Source of the DNA: CAYPIE01 sp964410665
GTDB taxonomy: Bacteria > Planctomycetota > Planctomycetia > Gemmatales > Gemmataceae
Assembly: GCA_964410665.1 (NCBI GenBank)
Contig: CAYPIE010000023.1
Coordinates: 1 to 64,000, forward strand
Length of the DNA: 64,000 nt
Direction of reading: 5' to 3'
A program made the translations under genes and the position numbers. Numbering within the stretch: position 1 is the first letter of the stretch; each line of letters begins with the position of its first letter. Shown here piece after piece: positions 18,500 to 27,096 of the stretch. The notes beneath the pieces were generated by a model. The model had not been told where the DNA came from, searched no databases, and saw only the letters and a program-made list of their open reading frames with translations.

Positions 18500-19778
18500 G
18501 ATTCGTCGTTCCCAGTTGCTCTGCGTGGCCGTGTTCTTCCTCCCGGTGACTGCCAGTGCACCAGCCCAAGAGCGACCCATCGTCTACGAAAACGCTACGA
18601 TCGAAACCGTGGACAAACAAGGTCGAATGGAAAACGCCTCGCTGGTGGTCCATGAGGGAAAAATCCATGCTGCGGGTAAAGAGATAAAGGTTCCCGCGGA
18701 CGCCAAGGTGGTGGATGCCCGTGGAAAAACCATCATGCCCGGAATTGTCGATCCATTCTGGGAAGTGCGCGTTGCGAGTGGGTCCTCGGCATCCACGCCA
18801 CGCACGATTGTGATTGGTGGCCGAACGATCACCCTTCCGTCGCGAGGCTCATCGAGTGCAACGTTCACCAAGCTAGCCGACAACTTTTATCCTTATGATC
18901 GAGGCTTTAAGCCATTGCCCCGCTCAGGGTTGACGACACTGAACCTAGTGAGTTCTGGCTATGGACAGTCCGCTCTGGTACGTGTCACCACGGACAACCC
19001 AGAGACCATGTTGCAACAACCCGACGGCATCCTCTACACCGACGTCAGCAATGACTCGACCAGCCTGGGGCGTATCCGTAACGGTCTGGGTGTGTTCAAG
19101 CGCCAACAGGAACGGGGTAGCCAGCGACCCTCTGGTCGTGCTGGGTCTGGGGACGCGGGTCGAACGGGTCCTGCGATGGGTCGCTCACGCGGTAGTTCAG
19201 GACGTGGCAGTCGTTCCAGTGATGCCACGCGTGAACTGTGGCAAGCGATCTACGAAGGGAAGAAGCCCCTGTTCGTCGATGCCAGCAATGCGGCCGCGAT
19301 TCTGCACCTGCTGACCCTGCTCGAAGACTACAAGAAAGTAACAGTGGTGCTGCGTGCCTCCGGAGCCGACGTGGTTCGGACGCTACCGGCGATGAAAGGA
19401 CACTCGATTCAGTTGATCCTGAAACCGACGGTCGACGTGCGTCCCAACTCACGAGACCGCATCAACGTGCCGAAGCTGGCAAGCCAAGCAGGCATTCCGT
19501 TCGCATTTACCCAGACCTCACAAACCAGTGCACTGCTCGCCACTCAGGACGTGCCGCTGTTTCCCGTTGCCTACCTCATCAAATGTGGCTTGCCGCGTCA
19601 AAAGGCTCTTGAAGCGTTGACGCTCACCCCCGCGACAATGCTCGGTATGGACAAGGAACTCGGCACCATCGCACCGGGCAAAACCGCCAATTTATTAGTG
19701 TTTGATGGCGATCCGGTCGAGCCAACCAGCCGGTTGCGTCAGGTGCTTATCGAAGGGAGAATCGTCCATGAGGACTAA
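18453..19778 (+). CDS. secreted amidohydrolase-like protein (degenerate), operon protein 6
   Basis: The 441-residue frame begins at ATG 18453, overlapping protein 5 by 47 bases; no later ATG precedes the signal peptide (LLCVAVFFLPVTASAPAQ). The HxH motif has become PGIVDPFWEVR, and the barrel strands read LFVDASNAAA and VVLRASGAD, so no metal ligand remains. The closing LGTIAPGKTANLLVFDGDP is retained. A Gly/Ser/Arg-rich loop (about residues 215-255, SRGSSGRGSRSSD) sits where other members carry charged linkers. The long overlap is unusual; a GTG inside the signal region is the only alternative start. Confidence 0.8.
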   Translation: MAKLPTTPRRPAAGSKIRRSQLLCVAVFFLPVTASAPAQERPIVYENATIETVDKQGRMENASLVVHEGKIHAAGKEIKVPADAKVVDARGKTIMPGIVDPFWEVRVASGSSASTPRTIVIGGRTITLPSRGSSSATFTKLADNFYPYDRGFKPLPRSGLTTLNLVSSGYGQSALVRVTTDNPETMLQQPDGILYTDVSNDSTSLGRIRNGLGVFKRQQERGSQRPSGRAGSGDAGRTGPAMGRSRGSSGRGSRSSDATRELWQAIYEGKKPLFVDASNAAAILHLLTLLEDYKKVTVVLRASGADVVRTLPAMKGHSIQLILKPTVDVRPNSRDRINVPKLASQAGIPFAFTQTSQTSALLATQDVPLFPVAYLIKCGLPRQKALEALTLTPATMLGMDKELGTIAPGKTANLLVFDGDPVEPTSRLRQVLIEGRIVHED

Positions 19779-21252
19779 TATATTTCAGTATATAGTTACA
19801 TTTATTCTAACATTCCTGGCCCCGCTGGGACCGGTCTCGGCCCAGTCAGACGATGGCAACAAGCCAGAGGACAAGTCGAAGAAGCCAGCCGCAGCCAAGG
19901 ACGAAGCGAAGCCGAAGAAGAGTGAAACGGCCAAAGAAGAGCCAAAGGGCCCGATCACCGCCCTGGTCGGTGCAACTATCCATCCGGTGACCCAAAGTGT
20001 CATCCGCAATGGAACGGTTTTGATTCAAGACGGCAAAATCCTCAACGTTGGCAAAAACGTTGAGATCCCCAAGGGGGCCAAGGTCATCGATGCGAAAGGC
20101 AAGCATATCACTCCAGGCTTCGTGGCGATGAACATGTCCGGTGTCGGACTAAGCACCCAGCGAAGCAGTCGAGGAGGCTCGTCAAATCGCCGTTCCAGTT
20201 CGGGGAGTGTGACCGACACGCTGGATCCGTTTGATCGTGACCTGAAGTACTGCTTGGGAGTGGGCATCACAACGGGTTGTGCAGAGATTCGTGGTGGATC
20301 GTCACGATTCCGTCGTCGCAACGAAGAGGACGAGCTTTCGGTGTGTCCATGCTGTAATCTGCCATTTCTGCCTGCCGAGCCGATTCGCCGCACGACGCCT
20401 TCCACGCCAAGGTTAGAAAAACAAGTGATCCTTAAACTGACTTATGGCAAGCTGAAACCGATGTTGGTCAAGGAGATGCCATTCTATGCCATGTCGGTTT
20501 CTGGGTTGACGGGTCCTGTGAATCGCTACACCTGGCGACAGAATCTTAAGAAGGCCAAAGACTATCTTAAGCAGATGCAGGAGCACGAGCAGGCGTCCAA
20601 AGAAGGCAACGCCAAACGTCCGCCGCGTCGCCCGGTCGCAGAAGCGTTGGTTCGCCTGGCAAAGAAGGAGATTCCCTTACGCATCGCCGTTTCCTCCAAG
20701 AGTCAGATCCGAGACATGATCCAACTTGCCAAGGAACTCGACTATCGTCTGGTTCTTGAGAACGTCCATGAGGCTTGGTTAATCCCTGAGGAACTCAGCA
20801 AAGCGAATGTCACCGTCGTCATCACGCCACGCAGCCAACGTCGCCCCCAACGCGGCAACGAGGACACCACGGGCAGCTCGATTGAAACCTCTCGGTACTT
20901 AGAAAAGTCCGCCGTCCCATTTGCCTTGGGCACCTTGTCGAGCTCAGTGAGCCTGAATGGCCTGGCCGGTCGCGATCTGACCAGCTTGCCGCTCGAAGCA
21001 GCATTTGCGGTACGGGGTGGCTGTCGTGAAGAAACGGCACTGGCCGCGCTGACCATCGTGCCTGCACGTGCGATGGGCATGGGCGATCGCATTGGGAGCA
21101 TTGAGAAGGGCAAGGACGCCGACTTGTTGGTGCTCGACGGTCCCCCACTGGACTACCGCACCTACGTGGACCAGGCCATCATTGCTGGTGAGGTCTACTA
21201 CGACCGGGCAAAAGATCGCGTTTATCCGGTGTTTGCACGCGACCAAGATTGA
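19768..21252 (+). CDS. secreted amidohydrolase-like protein (degenerate) with Cys cluster, operon protein 7
   Basis: The start at ATG 19768 overlaps the end of protein 6 by 11 bases and begins a signal peptide (FQYIVTFILTFLAPLGPVSA). A Lys/Glu-rich linker follows (about residues 28-62), then one module of the 494-residue protein. The HxH site reads PGFVAMNMSGV and the later strands lack His (IAVSSKSQI); ENVHEAW keeps a His in roughly the EHG place. A feature not seen in the others is VCPCCNLPFLP (Cys193, Cys195, Cys196), possibly a metal or disulfide site. The closing IGSIEKGKDADLLVLDGPP is intact. Last gene of the operon; a hairpin follows at 21324. Confidence 0.83.
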   Translation: MRTNIFQYIVTFILTFLAPLGPVSAQSDDGNKPEDKSKKPAAAKDEAKPKKSETAKEEPKGPITALVGATIHPVTQSVIRNGTVLIQDGKILNVGKNVEIPKGAKVIDAKGKHITPGFVAMNMSGVGLSTQRSSRGGSSNRRSSSGSVTDTLDPFDRDLKYCLGVGITTGCAEIRGGSSRFRRRNEEDELSVCPCCNLPFLPAEPIRRTTPSTPRLEKQVILKLTYGKLKPMLVKEMPFYAMSVSGLTGPVNRYTWRQNLKKAKDYLKQMQEHEQASKEGNAKRPPRRPVAEALVRLAKKEIPLRIAVSSKSQIRDMIQLAKELDYRLVLENVHEAWLIPEELSKANVTVVITPRSQRRPQRGNEDTTGSSIETSRYLEKSAVPFALGTLSSSVSLNGLAGRDLTSLPLEAAFAVRGGCREETALAALTIVPARAMGMGDRIGSIEKGKDADLLVLDGPPLDYRTYVDQAIIAGEVYYDRAKDRVYPVFARDQD

Positions 21253-21323
21253 GTCGCAGCGACTTGTACGCTTGTTCGGTCTGCAGCAAGCCTTTTCCGC
21301 GCGACATTCTTCCCATTCCCGCG

Positions 21324-21343
21324 AAGGACCAGCCCTGGTCCTT
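21324..21343. terminator. candidate bidirectional terminator hairpin
   Basis: AAGGACCA, a GCCC loop and TGGTCCTT form a perfect 8-bp stem between the convergent operon protein 7 gene and the transglutaminase gene. Only short T or A runs flank it, so it may work in both directions but is not a classical strong terminator. Confidence 0.5.
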
Positions 21344-21362
21344 CCGTAGGGAAGCTGTCGCG

Positions 21363-22949
21363 CTATTGTGGTTGCTTCGGGCTATTTGGCTGTTCGGCGT
21401 GCAAGATCTCGATTTTGACACGTGAGAGATATAACAGCGGCATGTCTCCATCTTCACTGACAAAGTAGGGGATGTAGTCGCTTCCGCAGCCCATTCCGGC
21501 CGTCGGATCGAAGGCCTCCCAGGCTCCGTCCAACCACACCTCGGCCCAAACGTGACCCGATAAGCCATGTAGCCATCCAGCAACCTGGCGGCAAGGAATT
21601 CCGCTTGCCCGACAGAGTGTGATAAAACAATCTGAGAAGTCCCAGCATCGGCCAAAACGCTGGCGCAGTACCTTCGGTAATCCATACCGCGATCCCATCA
21701 TCCCACCGTAGCGGAGATTCTGGCCTGGCATCATCCATTCAAGGATCGCCTGAACCCGAGCGCGGTCGGTCTCGGAATCCTTGGTGATGCTCGCCGCCAG
21801 TTGCTGGACCTCCGCGTCCTGACTCGGCCAGTGCTTGGTCGCTCGCAGCAGCGGTGTAACATCCCGGTTGGCTTTCCTGCGGTGGTAAGTTTGTGCGGTG
21901 ATCTCAGCAACCACGGAGACGTAGGGCACGCCCGCCTTGTTCGGCAACTTATCAAACGAGAACACTTTTCCATCGTGGACATCCGTAATCGCAACAGGCG
22001 ATGGTGTGAGCTGGAATCGCGACCCCGCGTCACCCCGTCCCTGCGTGTAAAAGCGAAGTTGGTTGCCAAACTGAAAGCCACGCGTCTTCTCGTGGATTTG
22101 CTCCTCGGTACGGGCACTGGTATCGCGTTCGTACTGGAGAAAAAGGTTGAACAGTTCGTTGATCTCCATATAGTCACACGATTGCAGGGGCGCTGCATCA
22201 AACGAAACGCGGTAGCGCACTTTGCTCGGAAGGAACAAACGGTTGCGGGCATCGAGACTCAGCCGTACATCATCGCAGAGCAATTCCGCCAACATCCGAC
22301 CGTCCCGATAAATGGACCGGGAATTGCGCTGGTTCCTCGTGAGTGCCGCATAGATCGATGCCACGTCTTGGTCGGTCGGGCAATGGATGCAATTGATTTG
22401 CAAGGTTCTCCCATCGACCGACAAAAAGGTGTTCGTCAACCGGTCGATACATCCCCCCAGCCTTCTGCCGATGCTTTTGGTGTCGTTGCCCTCCAGCACG
22501 ATTGACTTGGTGACCGTCCAGTCCTTCGGCAGCTTGCGATAGAACGCTTCGACCGGCGAAGCGTTGGTCCGCTTACCTGGCGATTGGGGAAGACTCGTCA
22601 ACGTGGCGATGATGGTCCCAAAAACAACGGCTGTCAGCAGACTCCATAGCGTAGAAGCACGCATAGGTTGTCGCAACTCGTTGGCAGTCGTTTGCGCGCC
22701 GAGTTGCTCTGGTTGGAAAGTTGGCTTCCGATCATGGGTAACCCGTAGCCAGCGTGGCCGTTGACAGCCCCGACAATACCCTAACACATATTTTTGTTTA
22801 GATTTTGCCCCGATGCGCACCATGCCGGCATACTCCGCGGGTACACTCCGGCCACACTTGGGGCAGCAAACCCACCACCCTGACGCAGTGCCGGGGATTT
22901 GCCACACCAGGTGCGTTGGATCTCGATGGACAACGGCGGCATCGGACAT
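21363..22949 (-). CDS. membrane transglutaminase-like protein with N-terminal zinc ribbon
   Basis: The start is ATG 22949, behind AAGGGGGA; an ATG at 22970 has no ribosome-binding site. The 528-residue protein begins with a zinc-ribbon-like pair (Cys29-x2-Cys32 and Cys59-x2-Cys62), has one membrane segment near residues 100-117, a long unassigned middle, and a C-terminal transglutaminase-like core. The core shows the expected Cys435 (FGRCWDFSD), a His in SGHVWAEVWLDG and an Asp in WEAFDPTAG. In bacteria such cores are usually predicted proteases or peptide-crosslinking enzymes outside the membrane. It is convergent with the amidohydrolase operon and 49 bp downstream of the AbgT gene on the same strand. 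Confidence 0.8.
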   Translation of the reverse strand: MSDAAVVHRDPTHLVWQIPGTASGWWVCCPKCGRSVPAEYAGMVRIGAKSKQKYVLGYCRGCQRPRWLRVTHDRKPTFQPEQLGAQTTANELRQPMRASTLWSLLTAVVFGTIIATLTSLPQSPGKRTNASPVEAFYRKLPKDWTVTKSIVLEGNDTKSIGRRLGGCIDRLTNTFLSVDGRTLQINCIHCPTDQDVASIYAALTRNQRNSRSIYRDGRMLAELLCDDVRLSLDARNRLFLPSKVRYRVSFDAAPLQSCDYMEINELFNLFLQYERDTSARTEEQIHEKTRGFQFGNQLRFYTQGRGDAGSRFQLTPSPVAITDVHDGKVFSFDKLPNKAGVPYVSVVAEITAQTYHRRKANRDVTPLLRATKHWPSQDAEVQQLAASITKDSETDRARVQAILEWMMPGQNLRYGGMMGSRYGLPKVLRQRFGRCWDFSDCFITLCRASGIPCRQVAGWLHGLSGHVWAEVWLDGAWEAFDPTAGMGCGSDYIPYFVSEDGDMPLLYLSRVKIEILHAEQPNSPKQPQ

Positions 22950-22998
22950 GGCTGGATCCCCCTTGGCCATAGCAGTGATCGGGATGGATCATCCACCA

Positions 22999-24558
22999 TC
23001 ACGGATAGGTGTAGGTCGCGTCCAACCCCAGCGGCAAACCAAATAGTTGCCAATAGACCAGCAGCAGGACCACCCAGGTCATCAGGAAGCAAATCGAGTA
23101 GGGCAGCATCAACGACACCAGCGTGCCGATGCCGGTATGTTTGACATACCGCTGACAGTACACCACGATCAGCGGGAAATACGGCATCAAGGGAGTGATG
23201 ATGTTCGTGCTGGAGTCCCCGATCCGATAGGCGGCTTGGGTGAGTTCCGGTGCGATGCCGACTTGCATCAGCATCGGGACCAAAATCGGGGCGAGCATGG
23301 CCCACTTCCCGGAGGCGGAACCGACGAGCAGATTGACCAACGCCGCGATCAGGATGATGCCAACGATGGTCACCCCTACCGGCAACTCGAGCCATTTCAG
23401 AAAGTTTGCCCCCTCGATCGCGAGCAGAGCCCCGAGGTTCGACACCTTGAACGCATTGGTGAAAAGCGATGCACAGAACGCCAACACAATGTAGTAGCCC
23501 ATCGTGCTCATCGCCTTGCTCATCCCTTGGATGATGTCACGGTGGCTATGCACGGTCCCGGCTACGTAACCATGGACGACGCCAGGGATCAGAAACAGCA
23601 GGAAGATCAGCGGCACGATCGACTGCATCAGTGGAGCCCTGGGGCCGGTAAGCGAACCCGTTCCCGGCTCACGGAACGGTGAATTCTCCGGCAGACAGGC
23701 GGCGATGAGGAGCAACAACCCCACACCAATTGCCGCCAGACCGGCAAACATCCCTCGACGCTCGGCGGCGGTCAGGGCATCGATCGTGGGAATGTCGTCG
23801 GGGTTGCCGTCCACAGCGGTGCCTCTGAGCCGCGGCTCGATCACCCGGTCGGTGAGGTACCAACCCAGCCCGACAATGATCAAACAGGACATGCTGGTGA
23901 AGTACCAGTTACACAGTGGGTTCACGCTCCGCTCAGGGTCGATGATCTGCGCCCCTTCCTGGGTCAACCCCTGCAACAGCGGATCGAGCGCTGAGGGCAG
24001 AAAGTTGGCGCTGAAACCTCCCGAGACGCCGGCAAACGCGCAGACGATCCCCGCGAGAGGATGGCGTCCAGCGGCCGCGAAAATGATCCCGCCAAGGGGG
24101 ATCACCAGCACGTAACCGGCATCCCCCGCCGAGTGACTAATGATCGCTACGAACAGAAGCATCGGCGTGAGCAGCCGGCTCGGGGTGATGTCGAGCAACG
24201 ATTTGATCACTGCGTTAATAAACCCAGTGTGCTCGGCCACGCCAACACCGAGCATGGCAACCAGCACGACGCCCAGCGGGTGGAAGCTGGTAAACGTCTC
24301 GACCATACCGGTCAGGAAGGCCATCAACGCCGTGCCGGTGAGCTGGTTCTGGATTTCGATCGGCTGATCGGTTCGCGGATCGATCGCCGCGAAGTCAAAC
24401 TGTGCCAAGAAGGCCGAGACCAGCCAGGTAATCATGAGCGCAATCAGAAACAGGACGGCCGGGTCAGGGAGCTTGTTGCCCGCCCACTCGACGGCGTTCA
24501 GAAACCGGTCCGTCCAGCCTTGCTTGGGCGACGGTTCAGGGGTGGATGCATCGGACAA
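22999..24558 (-). CDS. AbgT-family transporter
   Basis: The 519-residue integral membrane protein has about twelve hydrophobic segments and matches the AbgT family (p-aminobenzoyl-glutamate transporters, some reported as antimetabolite exporters). Family-like segments are the N-terminal FLNAVEWAGNKLPDPAVLF, SHSAGDAGYVLVIPLGG, GGFSANFLPSALDPLLQG, LVGSASGKWAMLAPILVPM and GDSSTNIITPLMPYFPLI. Length is typical. Neighbours on the same strand are the transglutaminase-like gene downstream and the ethanolamine lyase genes upstream, separated from the latter by a strong hairpin, so it is probably its own unit. The substrate is not known here. Confidence 0.92.
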   Translation of the reverse strand: MSDASTPEPSPKQGWTDRFLNAVEWAGNKLPDPAVLFLIALMITWLVSAFLAQFDFAAIDPRTDQPIEIQNQLTGTALMAFLTGMVETFTSFHPLGVVLVAMLGVGVAEHTGFINAVIKSLLDITPSRLLTPMLLFVAIISHSAGDAGYVLVIPLGGIIFAAAGRHPLAGIVCAFAGVSGGFSANFLPSALDPLLQGLTQEGAQIIDPERSVNPLCNWYFTSMSCLIIVGLGWYLTDRVIEPRLRGTAVDGNPDDIPTIDALTAAERRGMFAGLAAIGVGLLLLIAACLPENSPFREPGTGSLTGPRAPLMQSIVPLIFLLFLIPGVVHGYVAGTVHSHRDIIQGMSKAMSTMGYYIVLAFCASLFTNAFKVSNLGALLAIEGANFLKWLELPVGVTIVGIILIAALVNLLVGSASGKWAMLAPILVPMLMQVGIAPELTQAAYRIGDSSTNIITPLMPYFPLIVVYCQRYVKHTGIGTLVSLMLPYSICFLMTWVVLLLVYWQLFGLPLGLDATYTYP

Positions 24559-24641
24559 CCTTCGGCCCTCGTACGCAACGAAATGGTTAAGAGTATAACC
24601 GAGCGGTTGCCGGGGCGGAAGAGTCTACCCTGGCGAAAGTC

Positions 24642-24680
24642 ATCGCCGCAGCGATCGTACTGCTCGATCGCTGCGGCGAT
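24642..24680 (-). terminator. perfect 16-bp hairpin downstream of eutC
   Basis: ATCGCCGCAGCGATCG and CGATCGCTGCGGCGAT flank a seven-base loop (TACTGCT). It lies 20 bp beyond the eutC stop, so it is placed to end the eutBC transcript. No strong T-run follows. Confidence 0.6.
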
Positions 24681-24699
24681 CGGGTCGTGCCCTCCGCTC

Positions 24700-25518
24700 T
24701 CAGCTTGGTTGTGAATCGGGGGCAGGTCCGAAGGCAGTCTGACCGCGGGGCAGGTCCATTACGCGAAGGTTTTCCTTCACCGCGGTGCCACTGGTCTGTA
24801 GGCTGCGCATCGTCGCCGCCAGCGCAACAATGCGTGACGCTGCCTCCCCATGCCCAATACCATTGACGTGGATATTGGAGATCAGATTGCGATTGGCATC
24901 GGTATCACCGGGCCGAGGTCGATACGCCAGATACGCTGATAGACTCTCGGCGGTCGCCAGCCCCGGACGCTCGCCAATCAAGAGCACAACCACCGTGGGG
25001 TCGAGAATCGCACCGAGGTCGTTCATGACCCCAACCCGACAATGACGAATAAAAAATGGTTGACCAAAAGACCAGCCGCGCGTCGTTACCTGTTCCTCAA
25101 GCAGCGGTAACAGCGGAGGAACTTGGACGCGAACCGCGGTGGCAGACAGTCCATCGCCAATGGCGACCTGCACATCGGCTCCTCGAGGACAGTGGGACTG
25201 TATCAATTTACAAGCATGCGAACTTAGTTGACGGCCGCGGTCGGGACGCAGCAAGTGTTCCTGCTTCGAGCGCGCGCAGGTGCTGACCTCAAACAGTCGA
25301 AATTGCTCCTGGAAGGCCTCGGCAAAATCCCGGTCCAGATCCACTTCCGCATGTACCGCATCGATGGCGGCGGCATGATCGCAGCGAAGTGCGAGCTGAT
25401 CCTTAGTACGATATGCCGTTCCTGTCCGACCCGCCAGAATCCGCGCCGGCGTTCGATCGCGAAGCCCTTCTAGCCATGAAGAAATCGGTGAGGGATCATC
25501 CGCGGGTGTGCTGTCCAT
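24700..25518 (-). CDS. eutC: ethanolamine ammonia-lyase small subunit EutC
   Basis: The 272-residue protein is the small subunit of the adenosylcobalamin-dependent lyase that converts ethanolamine to acetaldehyde and ammonia. Recognisable parts are RTPARILAGRTGTAYRT near the N-terminus, LRCDHAAAIDAV, VQVAIGDGLSATAV, FIRHCRVGVMNDLG, VVLLIGERPGLATAESLSAY and SNIHVNGIGHGEAASRI near the C-terminus. The ATG at 25518 was chosen because family similarity begins just after it; an in-frame extension to 25623 would run back into eutB. It begins 13 bp after the eutB stop, as in a normal eutBC operon. Confidence 0.93.
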   Translation of the reverse strand: MDSTPADDPSPISSWLEGLRDRTPARILAGRTGTAYRTKDQLALRCDHAAAIDAVHAEVDLDRDFAEAFQEQFRLFEVSTCARSKQEHLLRPDRGRQLSSHACKLIQSHCPRGADVQVAIGDGLSATAVRVQVPPLLPLLEEQVTTRGWSFGQPFFIRHCRVGVMNDLGAILDPTVVVLLIGERPGLATAESLSAYLAYRPRPGDTDANRNLISNIHVNGIGHGEAASRIVALAATMRSLQTSGTAVKENLRVMDLPRGQTAFGPAPDSQPS

Positions 25519-25531
25519 CGGTTGAGCTTCC

Positions 25532-26947
25532 TTAACTTGGCAGAGCTTTGAGTGCGGGCTCCAATTTCTGAAGTGCACGTTGTTGTGAAGCACCATCCGA
25601 CCAAGCCAGTTGATCGCCCTCAAATATCTCCATGGTTTGAAGCCACGCCTGAAACTCTGGAGCCGGTCGAAGCCCGAACAAGCGTCGCATTGATGCGACG
25701 TCGTGATAGCTGGTCGATTGATAATTCAACATTACATCATCCGCACAGGGCACACCCATAAAGTAATTGCAACCCGCGGCCGTCAATAGCACCATGAGAT
25801 TGTCTGCCGAGCTTTGATCGGCCGCAACGTGATTGGTGTAGCAAGTGTCCACGCCCATGGGCAGACCGAGCAACTTCCCCATGAAGTGGTCTTCCAGCCC
25901 CGCACGAATAATCTGCCGTTCATCGTAAAGATACTCGGGTCCAATGAACCCGACCACGCTGTTCACGAGAAACGGATCGAACGCTCGGGCCACCCCATAG
26001 GCACGGGCCTCAAGCGTGAGTTGATCCACACCATGATGCGCCTCGGCCGACAACGCGCTACCCTGCCCCGTCTCAAAATACGTGACTTGGTTTCCAACCC
26101 AAGCGACCTCGCGATGTCGATGACTTTCCAGGACCTTCGCACGCCCCTCCTGTAACAGTGATAGACTGATGCCAAAGCTCGCGTTCGCTGCCTGCGTGCC
26201 GGCCACGGATTGAAACAGCAGATCGACCGGTGCGCCTCGCTCCAAGCAGGCCAACTGGGTGGTGATATGTGCCAGACAACAAGATTGCGTTGGGATTTGA
26301 CATGCTTCGATCAGCTGATTGATCCCTCGGAGTACGCTCTCGACCACGTCGACCGATTCGGTCGCCGGATTGACCCCGATCACCGCGTCCCCACAGCCAA
26401 ACAGAAGACCATCGATGGTCGCCAGGAGAATCCCAGCGAAGTCATCCGCAGGATGATTGGGCTGGATGCGGCATCCGAGCACGCCCGGTTCTCCGAGGGT
26501 GCTGCGACACCTTGATACGTTGCGGATCCGAGAAGCGGCCAAGATCAGATCCCGGTTACTCATGAGTTTGCAGACCGCCGCAGCGATCTCGGGTGTGATG
26601 CCGCGCTGGATCCGCCGGATCGCAGGTTCCTCAAGGCTGTCGCTGAGAATTCGTTCGCGGAATTGTCCCACCGTCAAGCTTGCCAACGGTTGAAAGGCCT
26701 CCTGGTCCAGTGTGTCAAGGATCAGTCGGGTCACATCATCGATGGCAGGATCAATCAGGGGCTCGGCGACGATCTCGCCCAGGGTGAGGTCGGCCAGCAC
26801 CAGCTTGGCGGCGACCCGCTCACGTTCGGACGTGGCGGCCACACCCGCAAGTTGGTCGCCTGATTTCTCTTCATTGGACTTGGCAAACACTTCACGTAAA
26901 TCCGCGAAACGAAAGCTCTCGCCGCGGATGGTCGTTTGATAGTGCAT
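25532..26947 (-). CDS. eutB: ethanolamine ammonia-lyase large subunit EutB
   Basis: The 471-residue protein is the catalytic subunit of the B12-dependent lyase. Family signatures include FRFADLREVFAKSNEEKSGD at the start, VCKLMSNRDLILAASRIRNV, GCRIQPNHPADD, LLFGCGDAVIGVNPATES, TYFETGQGSALSAEAHHGVD, LEDHFMGKLLGLPMGVDTCY and NYFMGVPCADDVMLNYQSTS. Length is within the family's range. It is cotranscribed with eutC and divergent from a permease. No EutA reactivase, EutE/EutG dehydrogenases or microcompartment shell proteins are in the window, so this is a minimal, cytosolic version of the pathway as far as can be seen. Confidence 0.95.
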   Translation of the reverse strand: MHYQTTIRGESFRFADLREVFAKSNEEKSGDQLAGVAATSERERVAAKLVLADLTLGEIVAEPLIDPAIDDVTRLILDTLDQEAFQPLASLTVGQFRERILSDSLEEPAIRRIQRGITPEIAAAVCKLMSNRDLILAASRIRNVSRCRSTLGEPGVLGCRIQPNHPADDFAGILLATIDGLLFGCGDAVIGVNPATESVDVVESVLRGINQLIEACQIPTQSCCLAHITTQLACLERGAPVDLLFQSVAGTQAANASFGISLSLLQEGRAKVLESHRHREVAWVGNQVTYFETGQGSALSAEAHHGVDQLTLEARAYGVARAFDPFLVNSVVGFIGPEYLYDERQIIRAGLEDHFMGKLLGLPMGVDTCYTNHVAADQSSADNLMVLLTAAGCNYFMGVPCADDVMLNYQSTSYHDVASMRRLFGLRPAPEFQAWLQTMEIFEGDQLAWSDGASQQRALQKLEPALKALPS

Positions 26948-27096
26948 GTTGGCTCACCCGGTCGAACGATTCCGGTCCCATTATGCACCTTGCCAGCATC
27001 GTCGGACCAGGAAAAACCCATAGGATTCACTATCATTCGTCACAGGCTGATCCGCAGCGTTCATTCCGATGCCGCACGGTCACCACGGGAGAGGGA

